From contig JABDGC010000010.1 in assembly GCA_013286215.1 (NCBI GenBank), positions 1 through 43,175 of the forward strand: a DNA stretch of 43,175 nt, written 5' to 3'. The notes below the pieces were generated by a model that had not been told where the DNA came from, did not search any database, and saw only the letters and a list, made by a program, of their open reading frames with translations. This document shows, piece by piece, positions 16,025 through 24,072 of the stretch; the stretch's first letter is position 1; every line of letters begins with the position of its first letter. The position numbers were made by a program, and so were the translations under genes. The DNA is from Gammaproteobacteria bacterium (GTDB lineage: Bacteria > Pseudomonadota > Gammaproteobacteria > DSM-16500).

Positions 16025-17639
16025 TAAGATCAGCTCCTATTTCACGAAAGATCGCAAAGGCATACTCACGTCGGACAATAAAAATCGCTTTCGCAATAAT
16101 TATGCGCGCTCTGGTTTAACGCTGGGTGCTGGCATCGGCGCAGTCCTGGGCTTGCTGATCGGCAATTGGTGTTTTGGCCTGATCATGGCCGCCACTATTT
16201 TTTCCGCTCTGGGCGCTGTGATTGGTGCCGTCGCGCTTTCTGTTTATGGCTATAGGATACATCGCAAGCTGCATGGTCCTTTAGCGGGTTGTGATCTCTC
16301 TTTAAGGTCGGCAACACCAAGCGAGAAGACGTTGGAGGGGGCCCGGGTTAAAAATAGGCCCATTTTAATCCACGAAGAAGGCCAATATAGTATTTATGGC
16401 TGTCTGGAAGGGCGTTGGGAGAGGAGGCAATTCGTTTTATCAGTGGCAGAACGTTCCGAGTTGAATGCTTTTTTCCAGAATAAAATCAAAAACAGAAAAG
16501 TTAGCAATCTTGATCCATTACTCACGACCTCTCTTCGTGATATTTTAAAAAGAGGCCACACTGCTTTGACCCCTGGGAAAACGGACAATGATGAAGACAT
16601 TGAGAATTCCTGGGATTATGTGACCCGCTGTACCGCCTCGGTTTTTGGTTTTATCGGCGCCGCTGTGGTTTGTGCGATTAATCCGGCGCTGGCTTTGTTG
16701 CTGGTCCCGATAGGCACAGCGATTGCCAGCGCTCTTGGTTGGGTTTTGGGCTTGCTCATTATGAAGCGAGCGCGCAGTTTGCCCGGAAACAAGAACGAAA
16801 AACCAGCATCCACGCTACCTTGGACGCAGCGTATTACGACAGGAGCCAATCTTGGTTCTATTATCGGCGGCTGTATCGGTCTCGCCGTCGGTTTCAGTGG
16901 CTTTATCTTGGGCGGTCCGGCGGGTGTCATTTTTGCCGTTAGTTTATTTGGCGCCATTGGTGCGGTGGTGGGCGGTATTTGCGGCGCTCTCTATGATGAA
17001 GAGGCGCGTTGTTTAATCTGGCAAGCCCTTAATCCTTGGAGCGGTTCTTCCAAGCTTCCGCATCAGCCCTCCAGAAAAGATTTATCGCTTAGCCCCTCGC
17101 TGGGCGTCACCGCCAAGGTGCTGCAGCGGATCGAAGTTAAGCTTGAGGATGCTCCACTGAATCGTAGTCCAGAGAGACTTCAGCCATCGAGTCACTCCAC
17201 TTCGCCGTCGTCTCAATCGCGTATTGAGTCATCCAGATTAAGTGTGGGCAGCAACGGTCTTGTTCTGTTTTCTTCGGGTGTTGGACAGCCAAGGGAGCCT
17301 ATCGAGCATGACCTCTTGCCCAGTTCGCCACGCATTGCTGTGGGGGCTAGTGCAGCGTCTAGCCCCTCGCTGGGCGTCACCGCCAAGGTGCTGCAGCGGA
17401 TCGAAGTTAAGCTTGAGGATGCTCCACTGAATCGTAGTCCAGAGAGACTTCAGCCATCGAGTCACTCCACTTCGCCGTCGTCTCAATCGCGTATTGAGTC
17501 ATCCAGATCAAGTGTGGGCAGCAACGGTCTTGTTCTGTTTTCTTCGGGTGTTGGACAGCCAAGGGGGCCTATCGAGCATGACCTCTTGCCCAGTTCGCCA
17601 CGCATTGCTGTGGGGGCTAGTGCAGCGTCAAATGGATAA
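15900..17639 (+). CDS. Glycine-rich multi-pass membrane protein, C-terminal part (out of frame with the N-terminal part)
   Basis: The open frame begins at a TTG at 15900, but meaningful sequence starts at about 15972, right after the G run, where it continues the upstream gene in the +1 frame. It has glycine-zipper membrane hairpins, such as LGAGIGAVLGLLIGN, GTAIASALGWVLGLLIM and GANLGSIIGGCIGLAVG. Each is about 50-55 residues and is separated by charged loops, which indicates internal duplication of one hairpin module. After about residue 395 comes a Ser/Pro-rich soluble tail made of two nearly identical 90-residue repeats. There is no ribosome-binding site suited to independent translation. 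Its function is unknown; glycine-zipper membrane proteins occur among pore-forming and effector proteins of intracellular bacteria, but that assignment is speculative. Confidence 0.7.
   Translation: MALPMRRVLRRRPFPRLALPFGGGAVGVASFVASIILVPLINKISSYFTKDRKGILTSDNKNRFRNNYARSGLTLGAGIGAVLGLLIGNWCFGLIMAATIFSALGAVIGAVALSVYGYRIHRKLHGPLAGCDLSLRSATPSEKTLEGARVKNRPILIHEEGQYSIYGCLEGRWERRQFVLSVAERSELNAFFQNKIKNRKVSNLDPLLTTSLRDILKRGHTALTPGKTDNDEDIENSWDYVTRCTASVFGFIGAAVVCAINPALALLLVPIGTAIASALGWVLGLLIMKRARSLPGNKNEKPASTLPWTQRITTGANLGSIIGGCIGLAVGFSGFILGGPAGVIFAVSLFGAIGAVVGGICGALYDEEARCLIWQALNPWSGSSKLPHQPSRKDLSLSPSLGVTAKVLQRIEVKLEDAPLNRSPERLQPSSHSTSPSSQSRIESSRLSVGSNGLVLFSSGVGQPREPIEHDLLPSSPRIAVGASAASSPSLGVTAKVLQRIEVKLEDAPLNRSPERLQPSSHSTSPSSQSRIESSRSSVGSNGLVLFSSGVGQPRGPIEHDLLPSSPRIAVGASAASNG
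15963..15972 (+). repeat. Homopolymeric G10 tract inside a coding sequence
   Basis: Ten consecutive G follow TTTT and sit exactly where the reading frame of the membrane protein changes. Loss of one G (or gain of two) would fuse 14921-16024 with the frame ending at 17639, giving the smooth junction SIAFWGGAVGVASF. Such tracts are typical slipped-strand switches and also typical sequencing-error sites. Confidence 0.9.
17091..17630 (+). repeat. 270-bp tandem duplication, two copies
   Basis: Copy 1 (17091-17360) and copy 2 (17361-17630) differ at two internal bases and at the last base by my alignment. The period is a multiple of three, so the frame is kept: each copy codes for 90 Ser/Pro-rich residues starting SPSLGVTAKVLQRIEVKLED. 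The two internal changes are Leu to Ser and Glu to Gly. Near-identity points to a recent duplication or ongoing homogenisation. Confidence 0.97.
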
Positions 17640-17656
17640 TGTTCTTCTGAGCACAA

Positions 17657-18685
17657 TCAAGTTGATACGCTATTAGCCTTAAGTTGCAAGCCTAACTGTC
17701 TCACCCAGCCCGGGCCTTGATAGATCAGGCCACTGTAAACTTGAACCAGCGACGCGCCGGCTCTCAGTTTTTCCTGGGCGGCTTCTGCAGAAACAATCCC
17801 GCCGGAGGCGATAATTGGAATTTGACCTTGCAAGAGTTGGTGCAGCTTGCGAATGACTTCGGTGGAGAGCGCGCAGAGGGGTTTACCGCTTAAACCCCCG
17901 GGTTCTTTGGCCTCGGCAAGGTCTTTCACGTCGTCACGACTCAGGGTTGTGTTGGTCGCAATGACGCCATCAATTTTCTCAAAGAGTAAACTTTCGGCGA
18001 TGACCTTTAATTCTTCTGCAGTTAAATCTGGGGCGATTTTAACAACCAAGGGGAGATATTTTTTACTCGACTCAAAGAATTGCGCCTGCTCTTTCTTAAG
18101 AAAACGGAGCAGGTCACGCAGTAAGTCACCGTGCTGTAAATTTCTTAACGCCGGCGTGTTGGGTGAGGAGATATTAATCGTGATATAACTGGCGTAAGGT
18201 GCGACTAGCCGAAAGCTATGGATATAGTCTTCAGCGGCGTTTTCAATCGGGGTGTCGCGATTTTTTCCCAGATTTACTCCCAGAATACCCTGAAAATGTT
18301 TTTTTCTCAGCCGTTCAACAAGATAATCAACGCCCTTATTATTGAACCCCAGACGATTGATAATCGCTTCCGCAGGCGCCAAACGAAAAAGTCGGGGGCG
18401 CGGATTGCCTTCCTGCGCTTTTGGGGTAATGGTTCCCACTTCAATGAAGCCAAAACCGAGATCAGACAAGGCATCGATGTAGTCACCATTTTTATCGAAG
18501 CCGGCGGCAAGGCCAATGGGGTTGGGAAAGTGGAGCCCCATGACGGTGCGAGGAAGAGAAGGAGGGGAGGGGATGAGCCTGGTCAGTCTAAGCGCGGATA
18601 AAAAATTCAAACCATTTAGGGCAAGATAGTGGGCTCTTTCCGAATCCAGCTGGAAAAAAAGCGGCCTGATTAAACGATAACACAT
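17657..18685 (-). CDS. pyrD: Dihydroorotate dehydrogenase (quinone), class 2
   Basis: This is a membrane-associated FMN enzyme that oxidises dihydroorotate to orotate with quinone, the fourth step of pyrimidine synthesis. The 342 residues include the class 2 N-terminal membrane-binding helix (FFQLDSERAHYLAL), NPIGLAAGFDKNGDYIDAL, FGFIEVGTITPKAQEGNPRP, the catalytic-Ser block NISSPNTPALRNLQ and IIASGGI. ATG at 18685 is chosen because AAGGTGG lies 6-7 nt upstream; a GTG nine bases earlier overlaps that site. The UMP synthase gene that uses its product lies just upstream on the same strand, separated by about 157 bp that contain palindromic repeat copy 3. Confidence 0.97.
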   Translation of the reverse strand: MCYRLIRPLFFQLDSERAHYLALNGLNFLSALRLTRLIPSPPSLPRTVMGLHFPNPIGLAAGFDKNGDYIDALSDLGFGFIEVGTITPKAQEGNPRPRLFRLAPAEAIINRLGFNNKGVDYLVERLRKKHFQGILGVNLGKNRDTPIENAAEDYIHSFRLVAPYASYITINISSPNTPALRNLQHGDLLRDLLRFLKKEQAQFFESSKKYLPLVVKIAPDLTAEELKVIAESLLFEKIDGVIATNTTLSRDDVKDLAEAKEPGGLSGKPLCALSTEVIRKLHQLLQGQIPIIASGGIVSAEAAQEKLRAGASLVQVYSGLIYQGPGWVRQLGLQLKANSVST

Positions 18686-18701
18686 AAGTTCCACCTTAAA
18701 G

Positions 18702-18757
18702 TCCCCTTTCCTCCACGTTCTTTGTGGAGGAAAGGGTTAGGGATAGGAGGTAAAAAA
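18702..18757 (+). repeat. Dispersed palindromic repeat, copy 3
   Basis: CCCTTTCCTCCAC (18704-18716) pairs perfectly with 18724-18736 around the loop GTTCTTT, followed by the tail TTAGGGATAGGAGGTAAAAAA. It is almost identical to copy 1 at 3523-3577. It lies between the UMP synthase stop and the pyrD start. Confidence 0.8.
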
Positions 18758-18842
18758 CGCTTCATCTCTATATTCCTTAAAGCTCTGATTCAGAAGGTGA
18801 CCTTATTGCTAAACTTAAAATTCACTCCCCTCCACAGCGGAT

Positions 18843-20246
18843 TTATTTAACAACGTCGCTGGTTGTTGCAATTTCCTTAAGGCTTGTCTCATATGCTTCC
18901 CAACCGGCGGTGCGGTATTGCTTCGCTGCAGCTAGTGGGTCCATGGCCTTCACGATGCCCCTGCCAACGATGATGACATCACTGCCATGATCAAGTATGG
19001 CTTCTTGCGGCGTCACATATTGCTGCCCCAGGGAGTCGCCGTCGGTCGTGAGATGAACGCCGGGCGTCATGTATATCCATTGAGGATCGGCTGACAGTTT
19101 TTTCTGCGAAATAAAGCCCATCACAAATTCCGGAAACTGTTTCGCGATAGCGACCGTCTTTTCCGTGTACTCTGGCGTCAGCAAATTATTCGCCGAGCTC
19201 ATTTGAGCTAGGAGCAATAAGCCGCGTTTCTGTTTTAAGCCTGCTTCCGCGAGGCCGGCCACCATACGCAAACCCGGCAAGCTATGGGCGTTAATGATGT
19301 CAGCCCAAGAGGCGATGTGATAAATGCCACCTTCGTACTGCAGCTTAACGGTATGCCCGATATCAGCAAACTTGCGGTCTTCAAAAATTAAAAACTGGTG
19401 TTTTTGCGCCAAGGTCTGCAGTTTTTCGGTCAATTCCGGAGTGAAATCTTCAATAATGTCGATGTGGGTTTTTAAAACGCAAATTTCGGGGCCGACCTGG
19501 TCAGCCAAGTCCAGCAATTCCTGTCCGCGAGTTACATCCGCGGAGAGCGCCAGGTTCGACTTTTTCTGGTCCATTAGAAAAAATAATTTTTTGGTGAGTT
19601 CATTTTTGCAATAGCTGGCACGCGCGCTGTAGGGCAGGCGATGCCCGGTATTGGTCCTTTTCGCAGTCAGCTGATTGATAATAACGCGTTCTGCTTCGCT
19701 GATGAGGTTGGAGTCGGAAAGTATTTGCAGCACTTCGGACAAGGTCAGCGCCGCGTGCATTTTATATTTCTTTTGGTTGAGATTTTCCTTACCGCCTTGC
19801 TCACGGTCAATTAGGACGGCAGCGTCGGTTATCTTGATTCCTTCTTCTTCTAGGTCGGCAGCTGTTTCAATAATGCTGCCCCCGCTGGTGACAACGTCTT
19901 CGATGATTAAGCAGTGCTCGCCTTTTTTAAAGACGCCCTCAATTTTCTGTTTCGTGCCATAGTCCTTTTTCTCTTTGCGCCGGATCAGCATGGGAACACT
20001 GTGCTGCAGCGACATGCAAGTGGCTATGGGCAAGGCCGTGTAGGGAACGCCGCACAAGGAATCAAAGCGGCAGGAACGAATTTTTTCCCACAGCAGATTC
20101 GCAATGGCCCGCAATAATTCCGGGTAAGAGATGACTTGCCGGAGGTTCACGTAGATAGAGGAGGTTTGGCCACTTTTTAAAGTAAAGTGGCCAAACTTGA
20201 TGGCTCCAATTTTATAAAGCGAGGTGACCAGTTGGCTGTTATCCAT
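18843..20246 (-). CDS. Bifunctional UMP synthase (OPRT-OMP decarboxylase fusion), eukaryote-type
   Basis: This single 467-residue protein carries the last two steps of UMP synthesis. Residues 1-195 are orotate phosphoribosyltransferase, with FGHFTLKSG, CGVPYTALPIATCM, MLIRRKEKKDYGTK and the PRPP loop LIIEDVVTSGGS (113-124). Residues from about 215 are OMP decarboxylase, with LSADVTRG, LKTHIDI (Lys259, Asp263) and EDRKFADIGHTVKLQYEGG (catalytic Lys292/Asp295), ending in SDVIIVGRGI. Both the order and the motif wording match animal UMPS more than E. coli PyrE or PyrF, so descent from a eukaryote-type gene is suggested. It starts 2 bases after the rne stop, so it is probably co-transcribed with rne, and pyrD follows. 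Confidence 0.95.
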   Translation of the reverse strand: MDNSQLVTSLYKIGAIKFGHFTLKSGQTSSIYVNLRQVISYPELLRAIANLLWEKIRSCRFDSLCGVPYTALPIATCMSLQHSVPMLIRRKEKKDYGTKQKIEGVFKKGEHCLIIEDVVTSGGSIIETAADLEEEGIKITDAAVLIDREQGGKENLNQKKYKMHAALTLSEVLQILSDSNLISEAERVIINQLTAKRTNTGHRLPYSARASYCKNELTKKLFFLMDQKKSNLALSADVTRGQELLDLADQVGPEICVLKTHIDIIEDFTPELTEKLQTLAQKHQFLIFEDRKFADIGHTVKLQYEGGIYHIASWADIINAHSLPGLRMVAGLAEAGLKQKRGLLLLAQMSSANNLLTPEYTEKTVAIAKQFPEFVMGFISQKKLSADPQWIYMTPGVHLTTDGDSLGQQYVTPQEAILDHGSDVIIVGRGIVKAMDPLAAAKQYRTAGWEAYETSLKEIATTSDVVK

Positions 20247-20248
20247 CT

Positions 20249-22639
20249 TTAGCTATTCCCTGTTGTATCGCCACCCTCATTCTGACCTTGGTCTTCCGAG
20301 GTCGTTGTTGGTTTTTCCGTGCTGGCTCGTCGCATGGCCGCCGACTTTTTGGACGGTTCAAAGCGGCGTCGTGACTGCCCCGGGTAGAAGCGCATTCTTT
20401 TTTCTGAAGAAACAGTGGAAGAACCGCCGCCGGAAGGGGCTTCCTGCACAGAAGCTTTTCGCGGCTCTTGTCCCGAAGTGCTTGCCGGGGAGACTTCATG
20501 ATGCGCGACGCTTTGCTGTTGATGCTGCTGCAGCTGTTGTTCGCGATGCTGATTTACTGCGTCTGTGTCCCGGTGGGAGGCAATTTCTTTGTGTTCATCG
20601 CGGGACCCGCTTTGTGAAAAGCGCTGCCGATTATCGCGGTCACGTGAGCCACGATGTTCACGATGTTCACGTTTTTCGTGTGGTCGATCTTCGGAAGTAG
20701 AGGCTTCATTCACGGGTCGGCCTTCATGCGAACGGCCATGCGGGCGGTCTCGATCACGACGTCTGTTTCCGCCGCGTCCCCGGTCGCGATCTCGCTCGCC
20801 TCGGTGATGATGAGGCCGCTCTCCACGGCGGTGGGAATGTTGATTGGTTCGCATTGGCCTTCTCTGGCCCGTTCCTCGGAAAGGCTTCTTTTCACCGGCT
20901 TCACTGCTTCCTTCTCCTTCTTCTTCTTTATCGAAGAGGTAGGTAAAGAGGCGTTTCAGCAAGCCTTGGCGCGGCCCCGGCGCGGTTTTGGTCGCCGCGG
21001 CAAAGGGGGTAACGACAGGCGGAACGGAAACCGGCGTAGTCTGGGCGATAACACCTTTAATAGCTGGTTCTTGTGCGGGTTTTTGCACGGCTACATTCAC
21101 AGTCGTTTCAGTTTCGGACTCCAGCGTCAATTTATAGCTGGGCGTTCTGCTTTCGCCAGTGGCATCCGAAGCGCGAATGCGTTCCACGTGGTATTGCGGT
21201 GTGACCATGTGCTGATTGGAAACGATAATCACAGAAATGTTCTGGCGTTTCTCAATATCAATAATGGCCTGGCGTTTTTCATTCAAAATATAGGTCGCTA
21301 TTTCGATTGGGAGAATGGCTCTGACCTGGGCTGTGTTTTCTTTCAAGGCTTCTTCTTCGATTAAGCGAACCACGGATAAGCCTAGTGATTCGATTCCGCG
21401 AATACGGCCTTGGCCCTGACAACGTGGGCAGGTGATTTGGCTCGATTCGCCCAGAGAGGGCCGCAGACGCTGACGGGACATTTCCAACAAGCCAAAGCGT
21501 GAAATACGTCCGATTTGCACCCGGGCTCGATCGATGCTTAGCGCGCGCTTCAGGCGGTCTTCCACTTCGCGTTGATTGCGCAGGGAGGTCATGTCGATAA
21601 AGTCGATGACAATCAAGCCACCCATGTCACGCAGCCGCAATTGCCGCGCTATTTCGTCGGCTGATTCCAGGTTGGTTGTTAAGGCGGTTTCTTCAATGTC
21701 TCCGCCTTTGGTCGCCTTGGAGGAGTTGATGTCGATGGCGATCATCGCTTCGGTTCGATCAATGACGATCGAGCCACCGGCGGGCAGTCTTACTTCGCGC
21801 TGGAAGGCGGACTCGATTTGGCTTTCAATTTGAAAACGGGTGAAGAGCGGTGTGGCGTCACTGTAGGCTTTGACCCGATTAATAAAGTCGGGACGAATCA
21901 GCTTTAAATGGGTCAGCGCTTGTTGATAGACGGCGTCGTCGTCGATCAGGATTTCTTCGATGTCCTTACGGAGGTAGTCGCGAATCGTGCGGATCACGGC
22001 GTTGCCTTCCTGGTAAATCAGAAAAGGAGCGGAACGTCCGTCGGACACTTGCTGAATGGTTTCCCACTGGCGCAGCAGAATGTCGAGGTCCCATTGCAGT
22101 TCATCCAAATTTCTGCCGCTACCGGCTGTTCTGAGAATGACGCCCATTCCATCTGGCACTTTGAGTTGAGACAGCACTTCGTGCGAAAGATCGCGTTCTT
22201 CGTCGTCGATACGACGGGAAATGCCACCGGCGCGCGGATTGTTAGGCATTAAAACCAGATAGCAGCCGGGCAGGGAGATGAACGTGGTCAAAGCGGCGCC
22301 CTTGAGGTCGCGTTCTTCCTTTTTGACTTGCAGGATTAATTCTTGGTCTTCTTCTAGGACTTCATGGATGCTCGGTCTTCTGCCGTTGTCGTTATAGCTT
22401 TCTTTAAAGCAGGGGCGGGCAATTTCTTTTAAAGGTAAAAAGCCGTGACGTCCTTCGCCGTAGTCGACAAAGGCAGCTTCTAAACTGGGTTCAATGCGGG
22501 TAATACGTCCTTTATAGATATTGGATTGTTTTTGTTCGCGGGTGGTGGATTCAATGATCAGGTCTTCGAGATATTGTCCTCTGGCTACAGCAATCCGTAA
22601 TTCTTCTTCGTGTGTTGCATTAATCAAAATTCTCTTCAT
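20249..22639 (-). CDS. rne: Ribonuclease E
   Basis: This essential endoribonuclease for mRNA decay and rRNA/tRNA processing acts as a tetramer and as a scaffold of the degradosome. The 796 residues start MKRILINATHEEELRIAV. An S1 domain follows (about 35-120, with IYKGRITRIEPSLEAAFVDYG), then 5'-sensor and DNase I-like domains (EAMIAIDINSSKATKG and LIVIDFIDM, with the catalytic Asp residues) and the zinc-link CPRCQGQG (about 403-410). The last ~290 residues are low-complexity, rich in Arg, Gln and Ser, with an RNA-binding-like RGERDRDRGRGGNRRR patch. This tail is shorter than the 1061-residue E. coli form, and I do not see an obvious enolase or PNPase site. AAGGA precedes the ATG. rluC diverges from it, as in enterobacteria. 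Confidence 0.96.
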   Translation of the reverse strand: MKRILINATHEEELRIAVARGQYLEDLIIESTTREQKQSNIYKGRITRIEPSLEAAFVDYGEGRHGFLPLKEIARPCFKESYNDNGRRPSIHEVLEEDQELILQVKKEERDLKGAALTTFISLPGCYLVLMPNNPRAGGISRRIDDEERDLSHEVLSQLKVPDGMGVILRTAGSGRNLDELQWDLDILLRQWETIQQVSDGRSAPFLIYQEGNAVIRTIRDYLRKDIEEILIDDDAVYQQALTHLKLIRPDFINRVKAYSDATPLFTRFQIESQIESAFQREVRLPAGGSIVIDRTEAMIAIDINSSKATKGGDIEETALTTNLESADEIARQLRLRDMGGLIVIDFIDMTSLRNQREVEDRLKRALSIDRARVQIGRISRFGLLEMSRQRLRPSLGESSQITCPRCQGQGRIRGIESLGLSVVRLIEEEALKENTAQVRAILPIEIATYILNEKRQAIIDIEKRQNISVIIVSNQHMVTPQYHVERIRASDATGESRTPSYKLTLESETETTVNVAVQKPAQEPAIKGVIAQTTPVSVPPVVTPFAAATKTAPGPRQGLLKRLFTYLFDKEEEGEGSSEAGEKKPFRGTGQRRPMRTNQHSHRRGERPHHHRGERDRDRGRGGNRRRDRDRPHGRSHEGRPVNEASTSEDRPHEKREHREHRGSRDRDNRQRFSQSGSRDEHKEIASHRDTDAVNQHREQQLQQHQQQSVAHHEVSPASTSGQEPRKASVQEAPSGGGSSTVSSEKRMRFYPGQSRRRFEPSKKSAAMRRASTEKPTTTSEDQGQNEGGDTTGNS

Positions 22640-22806
22640 TTTTTCTATCCTTCTTTTCGATATGCTCGTGGCAAACGCAAGGATAGATATAGAGCTTTCA
22701 GCTTCAATTTTAGGTTAGAAGCAACGCCTTTAATAAGCGTTTTCGCAGAGTTAAGGATCTAATAGCCATCATGTTCAGGGCACTCCTCCAACTATCATAA
22801 GTAATT

Positions 22807-22834
22807 AGCGGCTTAGGAAATAGGCCTAAGCGCT
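22807..22834 (-). repeat. Hairpin in the rne leader region
   Basis: AGCGGCTTAGG (22807-22817) pairs with CCTAAGCGCT (22825-22834), leaving one bulged G and a 7-base loop. It lies about 170-195 bases before the rne ATG, so it could be part of a structured leader for autoregulation. Confidence 0.45.
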
Positions 22835-22947
22835 TACTTTGCTCTCTATATCAATTAGCCTGCTCTTTTCCATTTTATCGAGCGTTAATAAATTTACCTA
22901 ATAGGTCTCTGTACAGTTTTTGAGCTGACCGGGAGAGGGTTAAATCT

Positions 22948-22975
22948 TTGAAAAGATGTCCCTTATGCCCCAAAT
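22948..22975 (+). promoter_or_regulatory. Sigma-32-like promoter upstream of rluC
   Basis: TTGAAA (22948-22953), a 14-base spacer and CCCCAAAT (22968-22975) match the heat-shock consensus TTGAAA-N14-CCCCATnT at every position except one. The spacing is identical to the dnaK promoter at 28919-28946. The transcript would start roughly 100 bases before rluC. Confidence 0.5.
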
Positions 22976-22996
22976 AAGACCATTTAGCTCCTAAAT

Positions 22997-23035
22997 GTAA
23001 CTTTCTAGGCTTCTTGCTCCTAATATGAAAGTTAC
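22997..23035. repeat. 9-bp inverted repeat before rluC
   Basis: GTAACTTTC (22997-23005) and GAAAGTTAC (23027-23035) are exact reverse complements with 21 bases between. It lies in the rluC leader, about 50 bases before the start codon, and may be a regulator site or RNA stem. Confidence 0.45.
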
Positions 23036-23086
23036 CCACGAAGGAATATAACAATAATTTACAACTTGATCAATAAGGTGCTTATC

Positions 23087-24061
23087 ATGTACAACACCTG
23101 CATGAAGCCAAAACTCGTGAATGAAAAAGCAGGCAAGCGCGAGCCCGTCCACTATTTAATCGTGGAGGAAGCCTTTGCTGGCCAGCGTATTGATAATTTT
23201 TTAATGGCACGTCTCAAAGGGGTTCCCAAGAGTCGCATCTATCGCATGTTGCGCGGCGAGGTGCGGGTCAATAAGAAACGCGTGGACCCTTCCTACCGGA
23301 TTCAGGAAAAAGACAGTATCCGTATTCCGCCCGTCCATTTGGGTGAAAAAGCCGCCGTTGTTCCCCCAAGCGAGAAAACGCAGGCCTTCTTGACCAGTCG
23401 AATTTTATATGAAGATGAACAGCTGTTGATCCTCAATAAGCCCACGGGGATGTCGGTTCATGGTGGCTCCACTGTCCGAGTCGGTATTATTGAAGCCTTG
23501 AAAGCGCAATATCCGCGTCTACCGCAGCTTGAATTAGCCCATCGCCTGGATTCCGATACCTCCGGCTGTTTAGTGATGGCGAAAAAACGGTCGGTATTAC
23601 GTGAGCTGCATGCTCTTTTACGTGAAGGGCGGGTCCGTAAAATTTATTGGGCTCTCGCCCAAGGCCAGTTGACGCCGGCGGAGCACCGTATTGATGCACC
23701 TTTGCAAAAATTTCACTTAAAGGGCGGAGAGCGCCTGGTGAAAGTTCATCCCGAGGGGAAATCCTCGCTGACCGTCTTTAATCCAATCGAATTCTATACG
23801 CAAGCCACACTGATCGAAGTCCATCTTTATACCGGCCGGACACATCAAATTCGCGTGCATGCGCAGCATATTGGCCATCCGCTGGCCTGCGACGAGCGCT
23901 ATGGTGACGAGGGTTTTAATCAATACCTGCATAAATTGGGTTTAAAAAGATTGTTTTTACATGCAAAATCAATCGAGTTTACTTTACCGGCCAGCGGCAA
24001 GCACATCCGTGTTGAGGCGCCGCTGGACGATGATTTAAAGGAAATATTAAAGAAATTATAA
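23087..24061 (+). CDS. rluC: 23S rRNA pseudouridine synthase RluC
   Basis: This RluA-family enzyme makes pseudouridines in 23S rRNA (positions 955, 2504 and 2580 in E. coli). The 324 residues have an N-terminal S4 RNA-binding domain (QRIDNFLMARLKGVPKSRIY, about residues 28-90) and a catalytic domain with LNKPTGMSVHGGS, the catalytic-Asp block AHRLDSDTSGCLVMAK and YTGRTHQIRVHAQHIGHPL. HGGS after the GMSVH motif and divergence from rne both fit RluC rather than RluD. ATG at 23087 is chosen because AAGGTG at 23075-23080 lies 6 nt upstream; TTG at 23066 and ATG at 23102 are alternatives. fur follows 11 bases past the stop. Confidence 0.95.
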   Translation: MYNTCMKPKLVNEKAGKREPVHYLIVEEAFAGQRIDNFLMARLKGVPKSRIYRMLRGEVRVNKKRVDPSYRIQEKDSIRIPPVHLGEKAAVVPPSEKTQAFLTSRILYEDEQLLILNKPTGMSVHGGSTVRVGIIEALKAQYPRLPQLELAHRLDSDTSGCLVMAKKRSVLRELHALLREGRVRKIYWALAQGQLTPAEHRIDAPLQKFHLKGGERLVKVHPEGKSSLTVFNPIEFYTQATLIEVHLYTGRTHQIRVHAQHIGHPLACDERYGDEGFNQYLHKLGLKRLFLHAKSIEFTLPASGKHIRVEAPLDDDLKEILKKL

Positions 24062-24072
24062 AGGAACCCGCG

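Larger units (their letters stand above)
22640..23086. other. 447-bp divergent rne-rluC intergenic region
   Basis: No credible gene is present. It must contain the rne leader and promoter (minus) and the rluC promoter (plus). RNase E leaders are long and structured in other gammaproteobacteria because the enzyme degrades its own mRNA. Two inverted repeats (22807-22834 and 22997-23035) and a sigma-32-like promoter (22948-22975) are noted separately. Confidence 0.7.

Noticed and set aside
20654..21364. 236-codon open frame on the plus strand opposite rne
   Set aside because: It is antisense to a certain gene in its Arg-rich tail, where biased codons leave the other strand open; there is no ribosome-binding site and no protein-like pattern.
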